From NCBI RefSeq assembly GCF_017991995.1, contig NZ_JAGOPN010000006.1:229755-293754 (forward strand): a stretch of 64,000 bases of DNA, in the 5' to 3' direction. The position numbers and the translations under genes are program-made. The notes beneath the pieces were generated by a model. That model searched no databases and was not told where the DNA came from. It was given only the letters and a program-made list of their open reading frames with translations. The stretch is from Pseudacidovorax sp. (GTDB taxonomy: Bacteria; Pseudomonadota; Gammaproteobacteria; Burkholderiales; Burkholderiaceae_C). Each line of letters begins with the position of its first letter. Position 1 is the stretch's first letter. Shown in pieces: positions 1 to 8,066 of this stretch.

Positions 1-750
1 CAGCGCATAGACCGCCGCCACGACGGCCGCCTCGGTGGGTGTGAAGATGCCGCCCTTCAGGCCGCCCAGGATGATGACCGGCATCATCATGGCCCAGAAG
101 CTGTGGCCCAGCGCCTTCACGCGCGCACCCCACGGCACGCGCGGCAGTGCCGCCAGCTGGTGCTTGCGCGCGATGAAGGCCCAGGCCGCGATCAGGAAGA
201 TGCCCATCAGCAGACCCGGCACCACGCCCGACAGGAAGAGCTTGCTGATCGAGGTGTTGGTCGTCACCCCGTAGATCACGAAGGGCATCGACGGCGGGAT
301 GATGGGCGCGATGATGCCGCCCGAGGCCAGCAGGCCCGCGCTGTAGCTGGAGGGGTACTGCTGCTCGCGCATCATCGGCAGCAGGATGGTGGCCAGCGCC
401 GCGGTGTCGGCGATGGCCGAGCCGCTCATCGAAGCCAGCAGCACCGCCGCGCCGATGGCCACGAAGCCCAGGCCACCGCGGATATGGCCGACGAAGGCGC
501 GGGCCAGGTCGATGATGCGGCGCGAGAGGCCGCCCGCGTTCATCAGCTCGCCCGCCAGGATGAAGAAGGGCACGGCCAGCAGCGGGAAGTTGTCGAAGCC
601 GGCCTGCAGGTTCTGCGCCAGCAGCTGCGAGTCGAAGAAGTCCAGGTGCCACATCAGCGCCACGCCGGTGAGCACCAGCGCCTGCGCGATGGGCATGCCG
701 ATGGCCATGCCGCCGATGAGCACGGCCAGGAAGATGAAGGTGACGATCAT
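1..750 (-). CDS. TRAP transporter large permease, DctM family (3' end cut by window edge)
   Basis: This is the large membrane subunit of a tripartite ATP-independent periplasmic transporter, the channel half that moves a carboxylate or sugar acid with cations. Only the first 250 residues are in the window; the family normally has about 425. It begins MIVTFIFLAVLIGGM and contains the conserved NFPLLAVPFFILAGELMN and SGSAIADTAA segments of DctM proteins, and it is almost wholly hydrophobic. It starts 28 nt after the small-subunit gene and follows gluconokinase, so gluconate or a related sugar acid is the likely substrate; that is inferred from context. The periplasmic binding protein is not in the window and may lie beyond the left edge. 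Confidence 0.93.
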   Translation of the reverse strand, partial: MIVTFIFLAVLIGGMAIGMPIAQALVLTGVALMWHLDFFDSQLLAQNLQAGFDNFPLLAVPFFILAGELMNAGGLSRRIIDLARAFVGHIRGGLGFVAIGAAVLLASMSGSAIADTAALATILLPMMREQQYPSSYSAGLLASGGIIAPIIPPSMPFVIYGVTTNTSISKLFLSGVVPGLLMGIFLIAAWAFIARKHQLAALPRVPWGARVKALGHSFWAMMMPVIILGGLKGGIFTPTEAAVVAAVYAL

Positions 751-778
751 GTTCTGCTCGGAAGGTGGGGCCGGGGCG

Positions 779-1309
779 TCATTCGAGGATGGCTTCGTCG
801 TCCGCGCCTTCCAGCGGCTTGCCGCGGCGCAGTTCGACGGCCAGGGCCACCAGCAGCCCCAGGCCGAGCACCAGCGTGGCCGCCGCGCCCAGCGCCAGCG
901 GATAGCCCAGCACCGTGCTGTAGCTGTCCATGCCCGCCTTGACCTGCTCCCAGGAGCCGATCACCAGCAGCACCAGGCACAGCCCGATCAGCAGGCGGCT
1001 CACCCAGAACAGCAGCCGCGCGGGCACCCCCGAGAGGCGCGAGGTCAGCATGTCGAAGCCCAGGTGCTTGGCCTCGAAGGCCGCCACGATGGCGCCGACG
1101 GCCACCAGCCACACGAACAGCAGTCGCGAGATCTCCTCGTACGACACGATGCTGGTCGAGAAGACATAGCGCAGCACCACGTTGACGAACACCGCCACGA
1201 CCATGCCGGCCAGGGCCAGCACCATGAAGTGCTCGGCCAGGCGCTTGAGCAGGGGCGCGCGGGCGGGGCCCGAAGGGGTGGACAAAGAAGAAGAGGACGA
1301 GGTCGTCAT
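779..1309 (-). CDS. TRAP transporter small permease, DctQ family
   Basis: A 176-residue membrane protein with four predicted helices (roughly residues 20-45, 55-75, 95-115 and 140-160), the usual size and layout of the small TRAP subunit. The segment VNVVLRYVFSTSIVSYEEISRLLFVW carries the family's conserved N-terminal R-Y-x-F and E-E-x-R-L pattern, followed by H-L-G-F-D. The ATG overlaps the gluconokinase stop as ATGA, so translation is probably coupled, and the large permease follows. It supports the large subunit in uptake at the inner membrane. The ligand is inferred to be gluconate or a similar sugar acid from the neighbouring kinase. Confidence 0.92.
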   Translation of the reverse strand: MTTSSSSSLSTPSGPARAPLLKRLAEHFMVLALAGMVVAVFVNVVLRYVFSTSIVSYEEISRLLFVWLVAVGAIVAAFEAKHLGFDMLTSRLSGVPARLLFWVSRLLIGLCLVLLVIGSWEQVKAGMDSYSTVLGYPLALGAAATLVLGLGLLVALAVELRRGKPLEGADDEAILE

Positions 1310-1869
1310 GCGATGTCTCCAGCGTGTCGGTTGGCGGCCTGCGGCGCGGCGGGCCGGGCCCAGGCGGCGATCTCGGCGACCAGATCGGCCAACGGCCGCG
1401 TGGCGTCGAGCGTGAGCACGCCGGCCTCGCCCGTGGGCGACTCCAGCGTTGCGAACTGGTTGGCCACCAGCGCAGGCGAGAAGAAATGGCCGGGCCGGGA
1501 CTTCACCCGTTCCAGCGCCTGGTCGAAATCGAGCGACAGGAAGGCGAAGCCCAGGCGCGGATTGGCGGCGCGCAGCCGGTCGCGGTACTTGCGCCGCAAG
1601 GCCGAGCAGGTGAGCACCACGCCGCCCGGTGCAGCCTGCGGCGTCAACAGCGCGGCCAGCCGATCCAGCCAACCGGCGCGGTCGGCATCGTCCAGGGGGA
1701 CGCCCGCGCTCATCTTGGCGATGCTCTCGGGCGCGTGGTAGGTGTCGCCTTCGCACAGCGGCCAGCCCAGCGCATCGGCGCAGCCCTGGCCCACGCTCGA
1801 TTTGCCGCAGCCGGACACGCCCATCACCACGATGGCAGCCGGCTGGAACGATGAGATAGCGCTATCCAT
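1306..1869 (-). CDS. gntK: gluconokinase
   Basis: This enzyme phosphorylates D-gluconate with ATP to 6-phosphogluconate in the cytoplasm, feeding the Entner-Doudoroff or pentose phosphate pathway. The 187-residue protein has the P-loop MGVSGCGKSSVG near residues 16-27, then GDTYHAP, CSALRRKYRDRLR and KSRPGHFF, all typical of GntK. The chosen ATG makes the protein the usual length and lies just before a perfect palindrome that spans codons 2-5, so the start of the gene is itself a probable operator. It leads an operon with the two TRAP genes and is divergent from a LacI-type regulator. Its leader contains a hairpin followed by seven T on the sense strand. Confidence 0.95.
   Translation of the reverse strand: MDSAISSFQPAAIVVMGVSGCGKSSVGQGCADALGWPLCEGDTYHAPESIAKMSAGVPLDDADRAGWLDRLAALLTPQAAPGGVVLTCSALRRKYRDRLRAANPRLGFAFLSLDFDQALERVKSRPGHFFSPALVANQFATLESPTGEAGVLTLDATRPLADLVAEIAAWARPAAPQAANRHAGDIA
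1855..1866. promoter_or_regulatory. operator-like palindrome, copy 1
   Basis: The sequence GATAGCGCTATC is a perfect 12-bp palindrome that includes TAGCGCT, which I recall as the core of the Pseudomonas GntR operator. It lies in codons 2-5 of gntK. An identical copy sits 148 bp away near the regulator gene. A LacI-family dimer on each site could form a loop across the leader. Confidence 0.7.
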
Positions 1870-1877
1870 TCGAATCC

Positions 1878-1909
1878 AAAAAAAGCTGCGCGGTTTCAGC
1901 CTGCGCAGC
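1878..1909 (-). terminator. intrinsic-terminator-like hairpin in the gntK leader
   Basis: Read on the minus strand, GCTGCGC and GCGCAGC form a perfect 7-bp stem around an 11-nt loop, followed directly by seven T. It stands 9 nt upstream of the gntK start rather than after a gene. It could therefore be an attenuator in the gntK messenger; the alternative is that it stops stray transcription. Confidence 0.5.
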
Positions 1910-2002
1910 CGACGGGAGAGAGGAGAACCTCCCTCGACATGAAGAGCCGGTCGTTCAGATCGGGTTGATGCACCGCACAAACCCTGCTGGTCGATCCGAC
2001 CG

Positions 2003-2014
2003 GATAGCGCTATC
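2003..2014. promoter_or_regulatory. operator-like palindrome, copy 2
   Basis: An exact second copy of GATAGCGCTATC, 39 bp upstream of the regulator's TTG start and in the divergent promoter region. The distance from the first copy is 148 bp, close to 14 helical turns, which suits looping by a tetrameric LacI-type repressor. Regulation of both gntK and the regulator from this site is inferred. Confidence 0.7.
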
Positions 2015-2053
2015 TTATTGAACAATGATTTCCCGCCTGCCTAGGACAAACCC

Positions 2054-3079
2054 TTGACCGACGCCACCCGCCGTCCCCGCCGCTCCAGCGGTCGCCTCAC
2101 ACTGGAAGACGTGGCGCGCGCTGCCAGCGTGAGCCCCATCACCGTCTCGCGTGCGTTGCGGGGCGAGCGAAGCGTGGACCCGGTGCTGGTCGAGCGCGTG
2201 CGGGAGGCTGCCGCGCGCCTGGGTTACGTGCCCGACCCTGCCGCCCGCGCCCTGGCCTCGCAGCGCAGCAGCCATGTCGCGGTGCTGATTCCGCTGCTCA
2301 CCAACACCCTCTTTGTCGACCTGCTCGAAGCCGTCCAGCGCACCCTGCGCGCCAACGGCTTCCAGACGCTGATCGGCGTGACCCATTACGACCCGCGCGA
2401 GGAAGAGCAGTTGCTGCGCGAGCAGCTGATGCACCGCCCCGCCGGGCTCATCGTCACCGGCTTCGAGCGAAGCGAGGAGACCCGCGCCCTGATCCAGGCC
2501 AGCCGCGTGCCCTGCGTGCATGTGATGGAGACCAGCCGCGCCCCGGGCGTGCACTGCGTGGGCTTCTCGCAGCAGGACGCCGGCCAGGCGCTGACGGAAC
2601 ACCTGCTGGCGCGCGGCGCCCGCCGCATCGGGTACGCCGCCGCCCAGCTCGACGCCCGCGTCATGCAGCGCGCCGAGGGCTACCGCCGCGCCCTGCAGGC
2701 CGCCGGCTGCTACGACCCGGCGCTCGAATTCCTGCGGCCCGAGCCCTCCTCCTTCGCCCTGGGCGCGCAGATGTTCGGCCGCATCGTGGCCGAGGCGAAG
2801 CCCGACGCCATCTTCTTCTGCAACGACGACCTGGCCCAGGGTGCCCTGATGGCCGCGCCGCGGCTGGGCATTTCGGTGCCGCGCGACGTGGCCGTGGCCG
2901 GCTTCAACGACCTGCCCGGCAGCGACCAGCTGCTGCCCAGCCTGACGAGCGTGCGCACGCCACGGCGCGAGATCGGACAGGCAGCCGCCGGCATGCTCCT
3001 GCAGTTGATGCGCGGGACGCCGGTCGAACAGAGCTGCATCGAGCTGGCCTGGGAGGTGGTGGGGCGGGAAAGCGCCTGA
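2054..3079 (+). CDS. gntR: LacI-family transcriptional regulator, GntR-like
   Basis: A 341-residue DNA-binding repressor. The LacI helix-turn-helix is at residues 16-37 (LTLEDVARAASVSPITVSRAL), followed by the hinge helix region and a periplasmic-binding-protein-like effector domain to the end. The TTG start has an AGGA seven bases upstream and the only nearby ATG is in another frame and soon meets a stop. It is divergent from gntK and the TRAP genes and lies beside two identical palindromes, so it probably represses that operon and relieves repression when gluconate or 6-phosphogluconate binds. The effector is inferred. This family is LacI-type despite the name GntR. Confidence 0.9.
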   Translation: MTDATRRPRRSSGRLTLEDVARAASVSPITVSRALRGERSVDPVLVERVREAAARLGYVPDPAARALASQRSSHVAVLIPLLTNTLFVDLLEAVQRTLRANGFQTLIGVTHYDPREEEQLLREQLMHRPAGLIVTGFERSEETRALIQASRVPCVHVMETSRAPGVHCVGFSQQDAGQALTEHLLARGARRIGYAAAQLDARVMQRAEGYRRALQAAGCYDPALEFLRPEPSSFALGAQMFGRIVAEAKPDAIFFCNDDLAQGALMAAPRLGISVPRDVAVAGFNDLPGSDQLLPSLTSVRTPRREIGQAAAGMLLQLMRGTPVEQSCIELAWEVVGRESA

Positions 3080-3207
3080 CCACGGCGCGCCGCGCCCGTC
3101 GGGCGTCAAGGCCCGTGCCTTGGAGCCAAGTCCGCGCCGCCGGGGAACATTCGACCGTCCCGGCACCTCATCCTTCTCTCTCTTTCAACATCGACGACAC
3201 CAACACC

Positions 3208-3615
3208 ATGGCCGCCGGCACCCTCTTCACCGTTCTTGCCAACATCCCCTGGGGCCAGGTCGTCGAGAACGCACCCAAGGTCGCGGAGGGCGCGGCGAAG
3301 CTGTGGGGCTCCGTCACCCGGCGGCGCCAGAGCGCGGAGCAGGCGGCAGCCACCGAGGCCGAGGCGCCGCCGGCCCGGCCGCTGACCGAGGCGGAGCAGC
3401 TTCGCCAGCAGGTCCAGCGCCTGGAAGGCGCCGTCCGGGACATCGAGGCGCAGATGCAGGCCTCGACCGAACTCATCAAGTCCCTGGCCGAGCAGAACAC
3501 CCAGCTCATCGCCCGCATCGAGATGAACCGCGTGCGGCTGCGGCGCCTGAAATGGCTGGTCGCCGGCCTGGCCGCGGGGCTGGGTGCCACGGTCATCCAC
3601 CTGATGGTGCGCTGA
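3208..3615 (+). CDS. small coiled-coil protein with C-terminal membrane anchor, function unknown
   Basis: I do not recognise this 135-residue protein. Residues about 50-105 are rich in Glu, Gln, Ala and Leu with heptad spacing and should form a coiled coil; residues about 113-133 (KWLVAGLAAGLGATVIHLMV) form a single hydrophobic helix at the very end. That layout suggests a tail-anchored inner-membrane protein that oligomerises in the cytoplasm. The ATG at MAAGTLF is chosen because the upstream in-frame segment looks non-coding. It follows the LacI-type regulator by about 130 bp and converges on an OmpA-like gene, so context gives no job. Confidence 0.6.
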   Translation: MAAGTLFTVLANIPWGQVVENAPKVAEGAAKLWGSVTRRRQSAEQAAATEAEAPPARPLTEAEQLRQQVQRLEGAVRDIEAQMQASTELIKSLAEQNTQLIARIEMNRVRLRRLKWLVAGLAAGLGATVIHLMVR

Positions 3616-3659
3616 TCGTGGGGCGTGGGCATTCGGGGTGCCCGTGTGCCGCGCCCATG

Positions 3660-3683
3660 AAAAAGCCCGGCGGTGCCGGGCTC
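3660..3683 (-). terminator. rho-independent terminator of the OmpA-like gene
   Basis: A perfect 8-bp stem, AGCCCGGC with GCCGGGCT around a 3-nt loop, is followed on the minus strand by a run of T. It lies 24 bp past the stop of the OmpA-like gene. There is no T run on the plus side, so it probably serves only the minus strand. Confidence 0.85.
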
Positions 3684-3706
3684 GTCATGATGGGAAGAAT
3701 GCCGCG

Positions 3707-4261
3707 TCAGTCGACCAGCTTGACCTCGACGCGACGCGCCCCCGCGTCGTCGCCCTGACCTGCGGCTGCGACGGCCGGCTTCTCCAGCGTGACCTTGTCC
3801 TCGGCCACGCCCAGCCCTACCAGCACGTCGCGCACGGTGATGGCGCGCTGCTTGGCCAGCTCTTCGTTCTTGGCCGGGTCGCCCGTGGTGTCGTGGTAGC
3901 CCGAGATGACCGCCTTGCGGCCGTTCTGCACGCCCTGCAGCACCAGGGCCAGCGCCTCGGCGGCGCCCGGGGCGATGTCGGCGCTGCCGGTGGCGAAGTA
4001 GAACTTCACCACGCCGCCTTCCACGCGCACGCTGGCGCCTTCGGGCACCACGGCCACCACCGTCTCGGTGATGACGGCCACGCCCGTGGCGGGGGCCGCC
4101 GGAGCGGTGCTGGCAGTGCCGGCTGCGTCGGCATTGCCGCTGCCGGGCATGCCGTAGTGGTAGACCGCGGCGCCGATCGTCGTGGCGACGATCAGGGCGA
4201 TGAGCACGAACACCAGGCCAAGGGCAAAGCGTTGCTGGGAGTCGTCGTCGGGGGTGGACAT
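3707..4261 (-). CDS. OmpA-family peptidoglycan-associated protein with N-terminal membrane anchor
   Basis: The 184-residue protein has a short charged N-terminus, one membrane helix at about residues 13-35 (FALGLVFVLIALIVATTIGA), an Ala/Pro-rich linker and a C-terminal OmpA-like domain. The domain shows the F-Y-F-A-T-G-S-A-D strand, ISGYHDTTGD and N-E-x-L-A-x-x-R, the peptidoglycan-contact pattern. It should sit in the inner membrane with the OmpA domain in the periplasm binding the cell wall. An upstream in-frame ATG at 4297 would add 12 residues; I prefer 4261 because it puts the helix near the N-terminus. Its 5' end faces the chaC gene. The precise role is unknown. Confidence 0.8.
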   Translation of the reverse strand: MSTPDDDSQQRFALGLVFVLIALIVATTIGAAVYHYGMPGSGNADAAGTASTAPAAPATGVAVITETVVAVVPEGASVRVEGGVVKFYFATGSADIAPGAAEALALVLQGVQNGRKAVISGYHDTTGDPAKNEELAKQRAITVRDVLVGLGVAEDKVTLEKPAVAAAGQGDDAGARRVEVKLVD

Positions 4262-4316
4262 GAGGCTGCGTCTCTCGGGATGTTGAAGGGTGGCCATGGA
4301 AGATGCCTTGGCAATA

Positions 4317-5072
4317 ATGGGCCGCGTGAAGCCCGTTTCAGAAGCCGAAATTCTAGGTGCCACATCCCTGCCGCCCCTTGTCGGCGCGCATCCTCCGCCC
4401 GTGCGCGACCCCGGCCCGTTGCTCGAACGCACGATCGCCGAGTGGGGCGGCCATGACGACCTGTGGCTCTTCGGCTATGGCTCGCTGATCTGGAACCCGG
4501 GTTTCGACCACAGCGAAGCCCGGCCTGCCCAGGTGCGCGGCTGGCACCGGGCCCTGAAGATGTGGAGCCGCGTCAACCGCGGCAGCATCGACAAGCCCGG
4601 CCTGGTCTTCGGCCTGCTCAGCGGCGGCAGTTGCCGCGGCATGGTGTTCCGCATTCCGCAGACCATCGCCCTGGAGACGCTGGGCCGCCTCTGGCTGCGC
4701 GAGATGCCCACCGGCGTCTACGACCCGCGCTGGCTGCACTGCCGCACCGCGCAAGGGCCCGTGCGGGCCTTGGCCTTCACGCTGTCACGCAAGTCGCCCA
4801 ACTTCACCGGCACGCTCAGCGAAGAGCGCTACCGGGAGATCTTCGCCACCGCCGTGGGCCGCTACGGCAGCTCGCTCGACTATGCACGGCAGACGCTCGA
4901 AGCCCTGCAGCGCCATGGCATCCGCGACTCTGCGCTGGCCCGTCTGTTGCGTCTGGCGACCCATTCACCGGCAGAAATGGCGACCTCCGCCGACAGCCAG
5001 GCACGCGCCGCATCGTTACACCTGAGCCCGTCCGATTCCCCTTCCTCACCCTCCAAAGGAACAATGCCATGA
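4317..5072 (+). CDS. chaC: ChaC-like gamma-glutamylcyclotransferase
   Basis: Proteins of this family cleave glutathione to 5-oxoproline and cysteinylglycine in the cytoplasm. The signature FGYGSLIWNPGF occurs near residues 51-62, followed by a typical C-terminal half with YARQTLEAL. From the ATG at 4317 the protein has 251 residues; an in-frame ATG at 4296 and a GTG at 4290 are possible but overlap the 5' region of the divergent OmpA-like gene. The last forty or so residues are Ser/Ala-rich and probably disordered. The stop overlaps the SodC lipoprotein start as ATGA, so a glutathione enzyme and a superoxide dismutase are translationally linked, which suggests oxidative stress. Confidence 0.85.
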   Translation: MGRVKPVSEAEILGATSLPPLVGAHPPPVRDPGPLLERTIAEWGGHDDLWLFGYGSLIWNPGFDHSEARPAQVRGWHRALKMWSRVNRGSIDKPGLVFGLLSGGSCRGMVFRIPQTIALETLGRLWLREMPTGVYDPRWLHCRTAQGPVRALAFTLSRKSPNFTGTLSEERYREIFATAVGRYGSSLDYARQTLEALQRHGIRDSALARLLRLATHSPAEMATSADSQARAASLHLSPSDSPSSPSKGTMP

Positions 5073-5626
5073 CCCTCCGCTCCGCCCTGCCCTCTGCCCG
5101 CGTGCTGGCCGCCTGCACCCTCGCCGGCTCCAGCCTGCTGCTCGCCGCCTGCGCCGGCATGGGCATGGGCGCCTCGCGCGCCACGGCCACCCTGGCACCG
5201 ACCGGCGCCGTGACGCCCAACCCGACCATGGGGCAGGTCACGCTCACCGCCCTGGACCACGGCGTGCGCGTGGCCGGCGAGGTGCGCGGACTGGCGCCCG
5301 GCTCGGAGCACGGCTTCCACATCCACGAGAAGGGCTCGTGCGCCGACAACGGCAATGCATCGGGTGGCCACTTCAACCCGGCCGGCGGCACGCACGGCAA
5401 GTTCGGCGCGCCCGGCAGCCATGCCGGCGAGCTGCCCAGCCTGGTGGCCGATTCCAACGGCGTGGCCCGCTTCAGCGTGGACATCCACGCCATCTCGCTG
5501 ACCGACGGTGCCGCCAACAACGTGGTCGGCCGCGCCATCGTCGTCCACAAGGACCGCGACGACTACACGACGCAGCCGGCCGGCAATTCCGGCCCGCGCA
5601 TCGCCTGCGGCGTGATCACCCGCTGA
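5069..5626 (+). CDS. sodC: Cu/Zn superoxide dismutase lipoprotein
   Basis: This enzyme dismutates superoxide in the periplasm. The 185-residue precursor has a signal peptide ending in the lipobox LLLAAC, with Cys28 as the lipidated residue, so it should be membrane-anchored. The copper/zinc ligands are visible in GFHIHEKGSC and GGHFNPAGGTHG, and the intrasubunit disulfide pair is in GSC and IACG near the C-terminus. An AAGGA lies just upstream of the ATG, which overlaps the chaC stop. It converges on the D-amino-acid deaminase gene with only 7 bp between the stops, so no separate terminator fits there. Confidence 0.93.
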   Translation: MTLRSALPSARVLAACTLAGSSLLLAACAGMGMGASRATATLAPTGAVTPNPTMGQVTLTALDHGVRVAGEVRGLAPGSEHGFHIHEKGSCADNGNASGGHFNPAGGTHGKFGAPGSHAGELPSLVADSNGVARFSVDIHAISLTDGAANNVVGRAIVVHKDRDDYTTQPAGNSGPRIACGVITR

Positions 5627-5633
5627 GGCAGCC

Positions 5634-6926
5634 TCAGAAGGCGGTGGTGATGGCGTCGACGACGTTGTAGGCCTCGTCCACCACCGGCATCCAGCGCCAC
5701 TTGTCGAAGGTGGTGCAGGGATGCGAGATGCCGAGACCGACGCGCTCGCCCACCACCGGGGCGAGCGCGTCGTCGCTTTCGTCCCAGCGCAGGTAGGCGT
5801 GCTGGTCGTTGAGGGCGGTGATCTTCCAGCTGGCCGGTACGCCCGTGGGTGCCTGCGCACCGCGGACGGCCCGCGCGAAGGGAATGGGCATCGTGATGTC
5901 GAAGGAGACATCGCGCCGCCCGGCGGTGAGGATCGCGAGTCGCGGCTCGGGGCACGATTGAACCGCGGCCCAGACCTCCATGGCGGGGCGCAGCCCGTCC
6001 TCCGCGCAATCGCAGCCGATGCGCGCATTCACCTGGCCCACCATGCGGGTGTAGAAGCCGTGGTCGTGCGTCACGTAGCAGCCCGAGCGCAGCAAACCGC
6101 GCACCGGCCGCCCGAGTGCCGGCCGCAGGCGGCCCGCCACCAGGTCGAAGACGGCCGAGCCGCCGGCCGAGCACAGCACCTCGTCGGTGTCGAACAGGTC
6201 CTCGTCGGCGCACAGGCGGGCGACGGCCTGCACGCGGTCCATCAGGGCCGTGGCCAGCGCGGTGTCGGCGGCCGAGTCGCCCGTGGCCCACAGGCCTTCG
6301 TAGCACTCGATGCCCACCAGCCGTACCGCCGGGCTGGCGCCCAGCGCGCGGGCCAGGGCGATGGCCTCCTCCTGCGTGCGGCAGCCGGTGCGGCCGCCGT
6401 CCAGGCCGATCTCCAGCATCACCTCGAAGGGCCGGGCATCGGCATGCGCCGCAGTCCATGCCTCGATCAGCGCCAGCTGCGCGGTCGAGTCGACGAGGAA
6501 AACGACGCGCAGGCCCTCGTCCGCCGCCAGCATCTGCTGGATGCCGGCCAGATCCTCGTCCTGCATCACCTGGTTGGCGATGAGGCAGCGGCGCACGCCG
6601 GCCGCCACGCCGACGGCCAGTTGCGCGACGTTGGCGAAGGTGATGCCCCAGGCGCCGGCATCGATCTGCCGCGCGAACAGCTGCGGCGACATGGTGGTCT
6701 TGCCATGCGGCGCCAGGTCGATGCCCTGGCTGCGCACATAGCGCTGCATCCAGGCCAGGTTGTGGGCCAGGGCCTCGCGGCGGATCAGGGCCAGGGGCAG
6801 CGGCAGGTCGCCCGCCAGCACGTTCCAGCCGGCGGTGCCGATGGCGCTGCGGGCGCGCGGCGCCTGGGTGCGGGGATAGCCCTTGAAGGAGGCATCGAGA
6901 AGAGGATCGAGCAGTTCGGCAGTCAT
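5634..6926 (-). CDS. PLP-dependent D-amino-acid deaminase (D-serine/D-threonine dehydratase-like)
   Basis: A 430-residue cytoplasmic enzyme of the DSD1/alanine-racemase-N fold. Lys76 in LAPHGKTTMSP is the expected pyridoxal phosphate lysine, and the C-terminal GISHPCTTFDKW supplies the His and Cys that bind zinc in eukaryotic-type D-serine dehydratases. It should turn D-serine, D-threonine or a related D-amino acid into ammonia and a keto acid. Substrate choice cannot be read from the sequence. It is divergent from the keto-deoxy-galactonate kinase, with about 190 bp between the starts, and has no obvious partner gene. Confidence 0.88.
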   Translation of the reverse strand: MTAELLDPLLDASFKGYPRTQAPRARSAIGTAGWNVLAGDLPLPLALIRREALAHNLAWMQRYVRSQGIDLAPHGKTTMSPQLFARQIDAGAWGITFANVAQLAVGVAAGVRRCLIANQVMQDEDLAGIQQMLAADEGLRVVFLVDSTAQLALIEAWTAAHADARPFEVMLEIGLDGGRTGCRTQEEAIALARALGASPAVRLVGIECYEGLWATGDSAADTALATALMDRVQAVARLCADEDLFDTDEVLCSAGGSAVFDLVAGRLRPALGRPVRGLLRSGCYVTHDHGFYTRMVGQVNARIGCDCAEDGLRPAMEVWAAVQSCPEPRLAILTAGRRDVSFDITMPIPFARAVRGAQAPTGVPASWKITALNDQHAYLRWDESDDALAPVVGERVGLGISHPCTTFDKWRWMPVVDEAYNVVDAITTAF

Positions 6927-7120
6927 GATGGAAGAAGAGGCGCGCCCCGGACGCGGCGGCAGGAATGCCGGCGCGGGCCGGTGCGGCAGCCCTCCATTCT
7001 TGCCGGCCCCGCACGGCGCCGCCTGACCGGCCGCCGGGGCGCAGGGGCATGCGAGACTGCGCGGCCGTGGCGGCGCACTGCCCGCCACGCTTGGCCGTCC
7101 GTGGCGCAAAGGAAGAACTC

Positions 7121-8014
7121 ATGAGCTTCGTCGCCCTCGATTGGGGCACCACTTCGCTGCGCGGCGCGCTCCTCGCCGAGGACGGCCGGGTGCTGGAAGA
7201 GCGCAGCGCCCCGCGCGGCATCCTGCACCTGGACGGCGCCAGCTTCGCCGAGGTGTTCGAGGCCTTCACCCTCGACTGGATGGCCGTGCCCGGCCGCCGC
7301 TGCCTGATCGCCGGCATGGCCGGCAGCCGCCAGGGCTGGGTGGAGGCGCCCTACTGCGCCTGCCCCTGCGGCGCCGGGGACATCGCGCAACAGGTCGTGC
7401 CGGTGGTGCCCGGCCGCATCGACATGGTGCCGGGCCTGGTGGACCACCAGTCCGGCGTGCCCGACGTGATGCGCGGCGAGGAGACGCAGATCCTGGGCGC
7501 CATGCGGCTCACCGGCCTGCGCGAGGGCCTCTTCGTGCTGCCCGGCACGCACAACAAGTGGGCCCGCGTGGCCGATGGCCGGGTGACGGGCTTTCGCACC
7601 TTCATGACGGGCGAGTTCTATGCGCTGCTGTCGCAGCAGTCGATCCTGGCGCGCACGCTGCAGGCCGACGCGCCCCTGGTGCGGCAGGCCTTCCTCGACG
7701 GCGTGGACCGCGCGCGCCGGGCTGACTCGCCAGGCCTGCTGCACCTGGCCTTCGGCATGCGGGCGCTGTCGCTCTTCGACCGCCTGAGCCCTGCGGCGGC
7801 GGCCAGCTACCTCTCGGGCCTGCTGATCGGCGACGAACTGCGGGCCCAGCCGCTGCAACCCGGCGTGCCGGTGGTGCTGGTGGGCAGCCCGACGCTGACC
7901 GAACGCTATGCCCTGGCGCTGGACAGCGTGGGCGTGCCGGCCCGGCTGCTCGACGCCCAGGCCACCTGGGCCGGTGCGCATGCCTTGTGGCGCGCACGGC
8001 AGGCCGCTGGCTGA
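7121..8014 (+). CDS. dgoK: 2-dehydro-3-deoxygalactonokinase
   Basis: DgoK phosphorylates 2-keto-3-deoxy-galactonate in the DeLey-Doudoroff pathway. The 297-residue protein starts MSFVALDWGTTSLRGALL, the phosphate-1 loop of this kinase family, and contains LPGTHNKWARV in the middle. AAGGAA lies seven bases before the ATG. It is followed after a 165-bp gap, holding a palindromic repeat, by the matching aldolase, so the two act in order on the same intermediate. The galactonate dehydratase and transporter of a full dgo operon are not here. Confidence 0.93.
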   Translation: MSFVALDWGTTSLRGALLAEDGRVLEERSAPRGILHLDGASFAEVFEAFTLDWMAVPGRRCLIAGMAGSRQGWVEAPYCACPCGAGDIAQQVVPVVPGRIDMVPGLVDHQSGVPDVMRGEETQILGAMRLTGLREGLFVLPGTHNKWARVADGRVTGFRTFMTGEFYALLSQQSILARTLQADAPLVRQAFLDGVDRARRADSPGLLHLAFGMRALSLFDRLSPAAAASYLSGLLIGDELRAQPLQPGVPVVLVGSPTLTERYALALDSVGVPARLLDAQATWAGAHALWRARQAAG

Positions 8015-8066
8015 CATGCGCCGCGAACGCACCGCACCACTTCCAATGCGGACCCGTGAACCTCTG

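Noticed and set aside
1862..1880. TTCGAATCC next to gntK, like a tRNA T-loop
   Set aside because: No acceptor, D-arm or anticodon stem can be formed around it.
2015..3166. Long minus-strand open frame over the LacI-type regulator
   Set aside because: Its protein is Gly/His/Arg-rich without domains and it is antisense to a clear regulator. High GC makes such shadows common.
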